Part shown: positions 5,832 to 7,268 of the stretch, piece after piece
How the letters are laid out: every line of letters starts with the position of its first letter
Position numbering within the stretch: the stretch's first letter is position 1
Origin: Chloroflexota bacterium
GTDB taxonomy: Bacteria > Chloroflexota > Dehalococcoidia > Lucifugimonadales > UBA1127
Direction: 5' to 3'
Assembly (NCBI GenBank): GCA_028873745.1
Contig: JAPPNT010000258.1
Span: forward strand, 1-7,268
DNA: 7,268 nucleotides
Notes under the pieces: generated by a model
What the model was told of the DNA's origin: nothing
What the model saw: the letters and a program-made list of their open reading frames with translations, nothing else
Databases searched by the model: none
Translations under genes and position numbers: made by a program

Positions 5832-7268
5832 TTCTTGCGGCTGTGTCCAGGGGAGATTGTAGAGAGGCGCGAATTGCGGCGCTCTCGGGATGGGCATGTC
5901 CCCAAAGGGCACGTCTATTACCACTGGCGCCTGTCGTTCCAATGCCTGCGGTATGAGCGTCTCCAGTTCCATCGGGTCCTCCGCCCGCATGGCGACGGCG
6001 CCGAAGGACTCGGTGAACTTGACGAAGTCCGGGTTGTGCAGGTCCGTCTCGTACGTCCCGTTGAACGCCGTCTCCATGTCCCGCGCAACATTGCCGTAGG
6101 AGTCGTTCCTGAACACTACGGTCACCACATTGATCCCGTACCGCACCGCGGTTGAGAGCTCCGAGGCGTTGAACATGAACCCGCCGTCGCCCGCCATGCA
6201 CACCACCGGGCGGTCCGGCTGCGCGACCTTCACGCCCAGCGCCGTCGGAAAGGCGTAGCCGAGGTTGAAGGAGTAGCCGGAGTCGATGTAGGTCTTGGGG
6301 TGGTTCACCTGGTAGTGGGTGCGGGCATAGTATCCAAACTGGGTTACGTCCCAGACGATGAAGGTGTCCTCCGGGATGCCCCGCTGCAGGGCCTCGATGA
6401 CGGGGTACTGCGGCTCGTGCAGTCGGATGTCGTAGTAGGCGATCAGCCTGCGGGCCGCGGCGACGGCCTCTACGGGCGAAGGGCGGTCCGCCGCCCCCGC
6501 CTCGAGGAGCACGGGAAGGAGGGCTTCGATGGTTGCTCGGGCATCGCCGTGCAGCGGAATGGTGTTGGCCTGAATTCTGGTGAGTTCCGTGTCGTCGATG
6601 TTGATGTTTATCAGGGTGGACCGCTCCCCGGCCGGGTTGCCCAGCGAGAAGCGCGCGCCGATGCCGATGACCACGTCCGCCGATTGCATCACCTCGTAGA
6701 GCTGGTTCATCTCCTGCCGCTCCGCCCTGGGGCTGAAACAGGAACCGTAGGACAGGGGATGGTTGTCCGGAATCGTCCCCTTGCCCCCACTGGTGGTGAT
6801 GACGGGGATGTTGGTTGCCTCGGCAAACCTGACCAGGGCCTCCTCAGCGTCGGAGCGCGCCACGCCGCCGCCGGCGAATATCAGGGGGAGCCGGGAGCTG
6901 GCGATGATCTTCGCCGCCAGTTCGAGGTCCTCCCGGCTCGGTACGATGCGCGAGACGCGGGCCGGGTCTCGGAGCACGACCTCCTCCCGCTCCACGCCGG
7001 TGTCGGGAGGAATCTCGATCAGCACGGGGCGGGGACGGCCCGTCCGCATCTGCCTGAACGCCTCGAACACCGCCTCCGGGATAGCGCGGGGCCGGAGCGC
7101 CTGACGCTGCCACTTCGTCACGGACCGGACGGCGCCGGGCTGGTCCGCGATTTCATGGACCGCCCCCAGGTTCCTGCCCATGGCGGCGCGCGGCACCTGC
7201 CCGGCGACAAGCAGCACCGGCGTCGAACGGGAGTACGCGTTGGTCAGTCCGGACGCCGCGTTGTAGAC
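5814..7268 (-). CDS. Thiamine-diphosphate-dependent enzyme, acetolactate synthase-like, 5'-truncated
   Basis: These are the C-terminal 484 residues of a ThDP enzyme of the acetolactate synthase/pyruvate oxidase/2-oxo acid decarboxylase superfamily (usually about 550-600 aa). About 70-100 N-terminal residues, including the glutamate that activates ThDP, lie beyond base 7268. The frame is open to the window edge, and the GTG at 7217 is internal. Residues are counted from the edge. The rest of the pyrimidine-binding domain has VYNAASGLTNAYSRSTPVLL and TGRPRPVLIEIP (76-87). The central domain (about 110-240) contains LIFAGGGVA. The diphosphate-binding domain has the metal motif GDG (360-362), with Asn388-Asp389 25 residues on, the expected GDGx(24-27)N layout. 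Metal and cofactor binding look intact. Whether it is an acetolactate synthase, a decarboxylase or another carboligase cannot be decided; no small regulatory subunit gene is adjacent downstream, which argues mildly against a biosynthetic acetolactate synthase. Confidence 0.9.
   Translation of the reverse strand, partial: VYNAASGLTNAYSRSTPVLLVAGQVPRAAMGRNLGAVHEIADQPGAVRSVTKWQRQALRPRAIPEAVFEAFRQMRTGRPRPVLIEIPPDTGVEREEVVLRDPARVSRIVPSREDLELAAKIIASSRLPLIFAGGGVARSDAEEALVRFAEATNIPVITTSGGKGTIPDNHPLSYGSCFSPRAERQEMNQLYEVMQSADVVIGIGARFSLGNPAGERSTLININIDDTELTRIQANTIPLHGDARATIEALLPVLLEAGAADRPSPVEAVAAARRLIAYYDIRLHEPQYPVIEALQRGIPEDTFIVWDVTQFGYYARTHYQVNHPKTYIDSGYSFNLGYAFPTALGVKVAQPDRPVVCMAGDGGFMFNASELSTAVRYGINVVTVVFRNDSYGNVARDMETAFNGTYETDLHNPDFVKFTESFGAVAMRAEDPMELETLIPQALERQAPVVIDVPFGDMPIPRAPQFAPLYNLPWTQPQEGLINS

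Noticed and set aside
5699..5905. N-terminal extension of the cyclodeaminase-family frame
   Set aside because: The 69 codons overlap the ThDP enzyme end and the promoter, show no family similarity, and AAGGAG precedes the ATG at 5698.
1..7268. Mobile element, CRISPR array, toxin-antitoxin or defence system
   Set aside because: No transposase, integrase, direct-repeat array, terminal repeats or defence-type domain is seen; every long stretch is covered by ordinary metabolic or repair genes.

Overview
This is a GC-rich (about 70% in most genes), tightly packed bacterial chromosomal segment with seven protein-coding genes; the first and last are cut by the window edges. No rRNA, tRNA, CRISPR array, IS element or phage gene is visible. 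The RecO sequence and the mix of catabolic oxidoreductases suggest a Chloroflexota-like bacterium, perhaps Dehalococcoidia/SAR202-related. That placement is an impression from sequence style and rests on no search.

Plus-strand block (1-2579): the 3' part of a short-chain dehydrogenase/reductase (1-525), then recO (541-1353) after 15 bp, then an acyl-CoA dehydrogenase (1419-2579) with a clear Shine-Dalgarno site. The dehydrogenase lacks the usual C-terminal catalytic Glu but has a Glu at the alternative position used by isovaleryl-CoA and long-chain acyl-CoA dehydrogenases.

Minus-strand block (2584-7268): in transcription order, a thiamine-diphosphate enzyme of the acetolactate synthase-like superfamily (5' end outside the window, stop at 5814), an ornithine cyclodeaminase/mu-crystallin family protein (4730-5698), a NUDIX hydrolase (4186-4674), and an LctP-family permease (2584-4179). 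A good sigma70-type promoter (5742-5770) lies between the TPP enzyme and the cyclodeaminase-family gene, so the last three may form one transcription unit. The two blocks converge with only 4 bp between stop codons.

Functionally this looks like an accessory catabolic neighbourhood: uptake of a small carboxylate (permease), NAD(P)-linked chemistry on an amino or imino acid (cyclodeaminase family), 2-oxo acid chemistry (TPP enzyme) and acyl-CoA oxidation. The joint pathway is inference, because no substrate can be read from the sequence. The NUDIX gene is notably lower in GC (about 58% by hand count) and may be a later arrival. I found no convincing evidence of a novel defence, mobile or RNA-based system; the most interesting points are active-site substitutions and operon structure.
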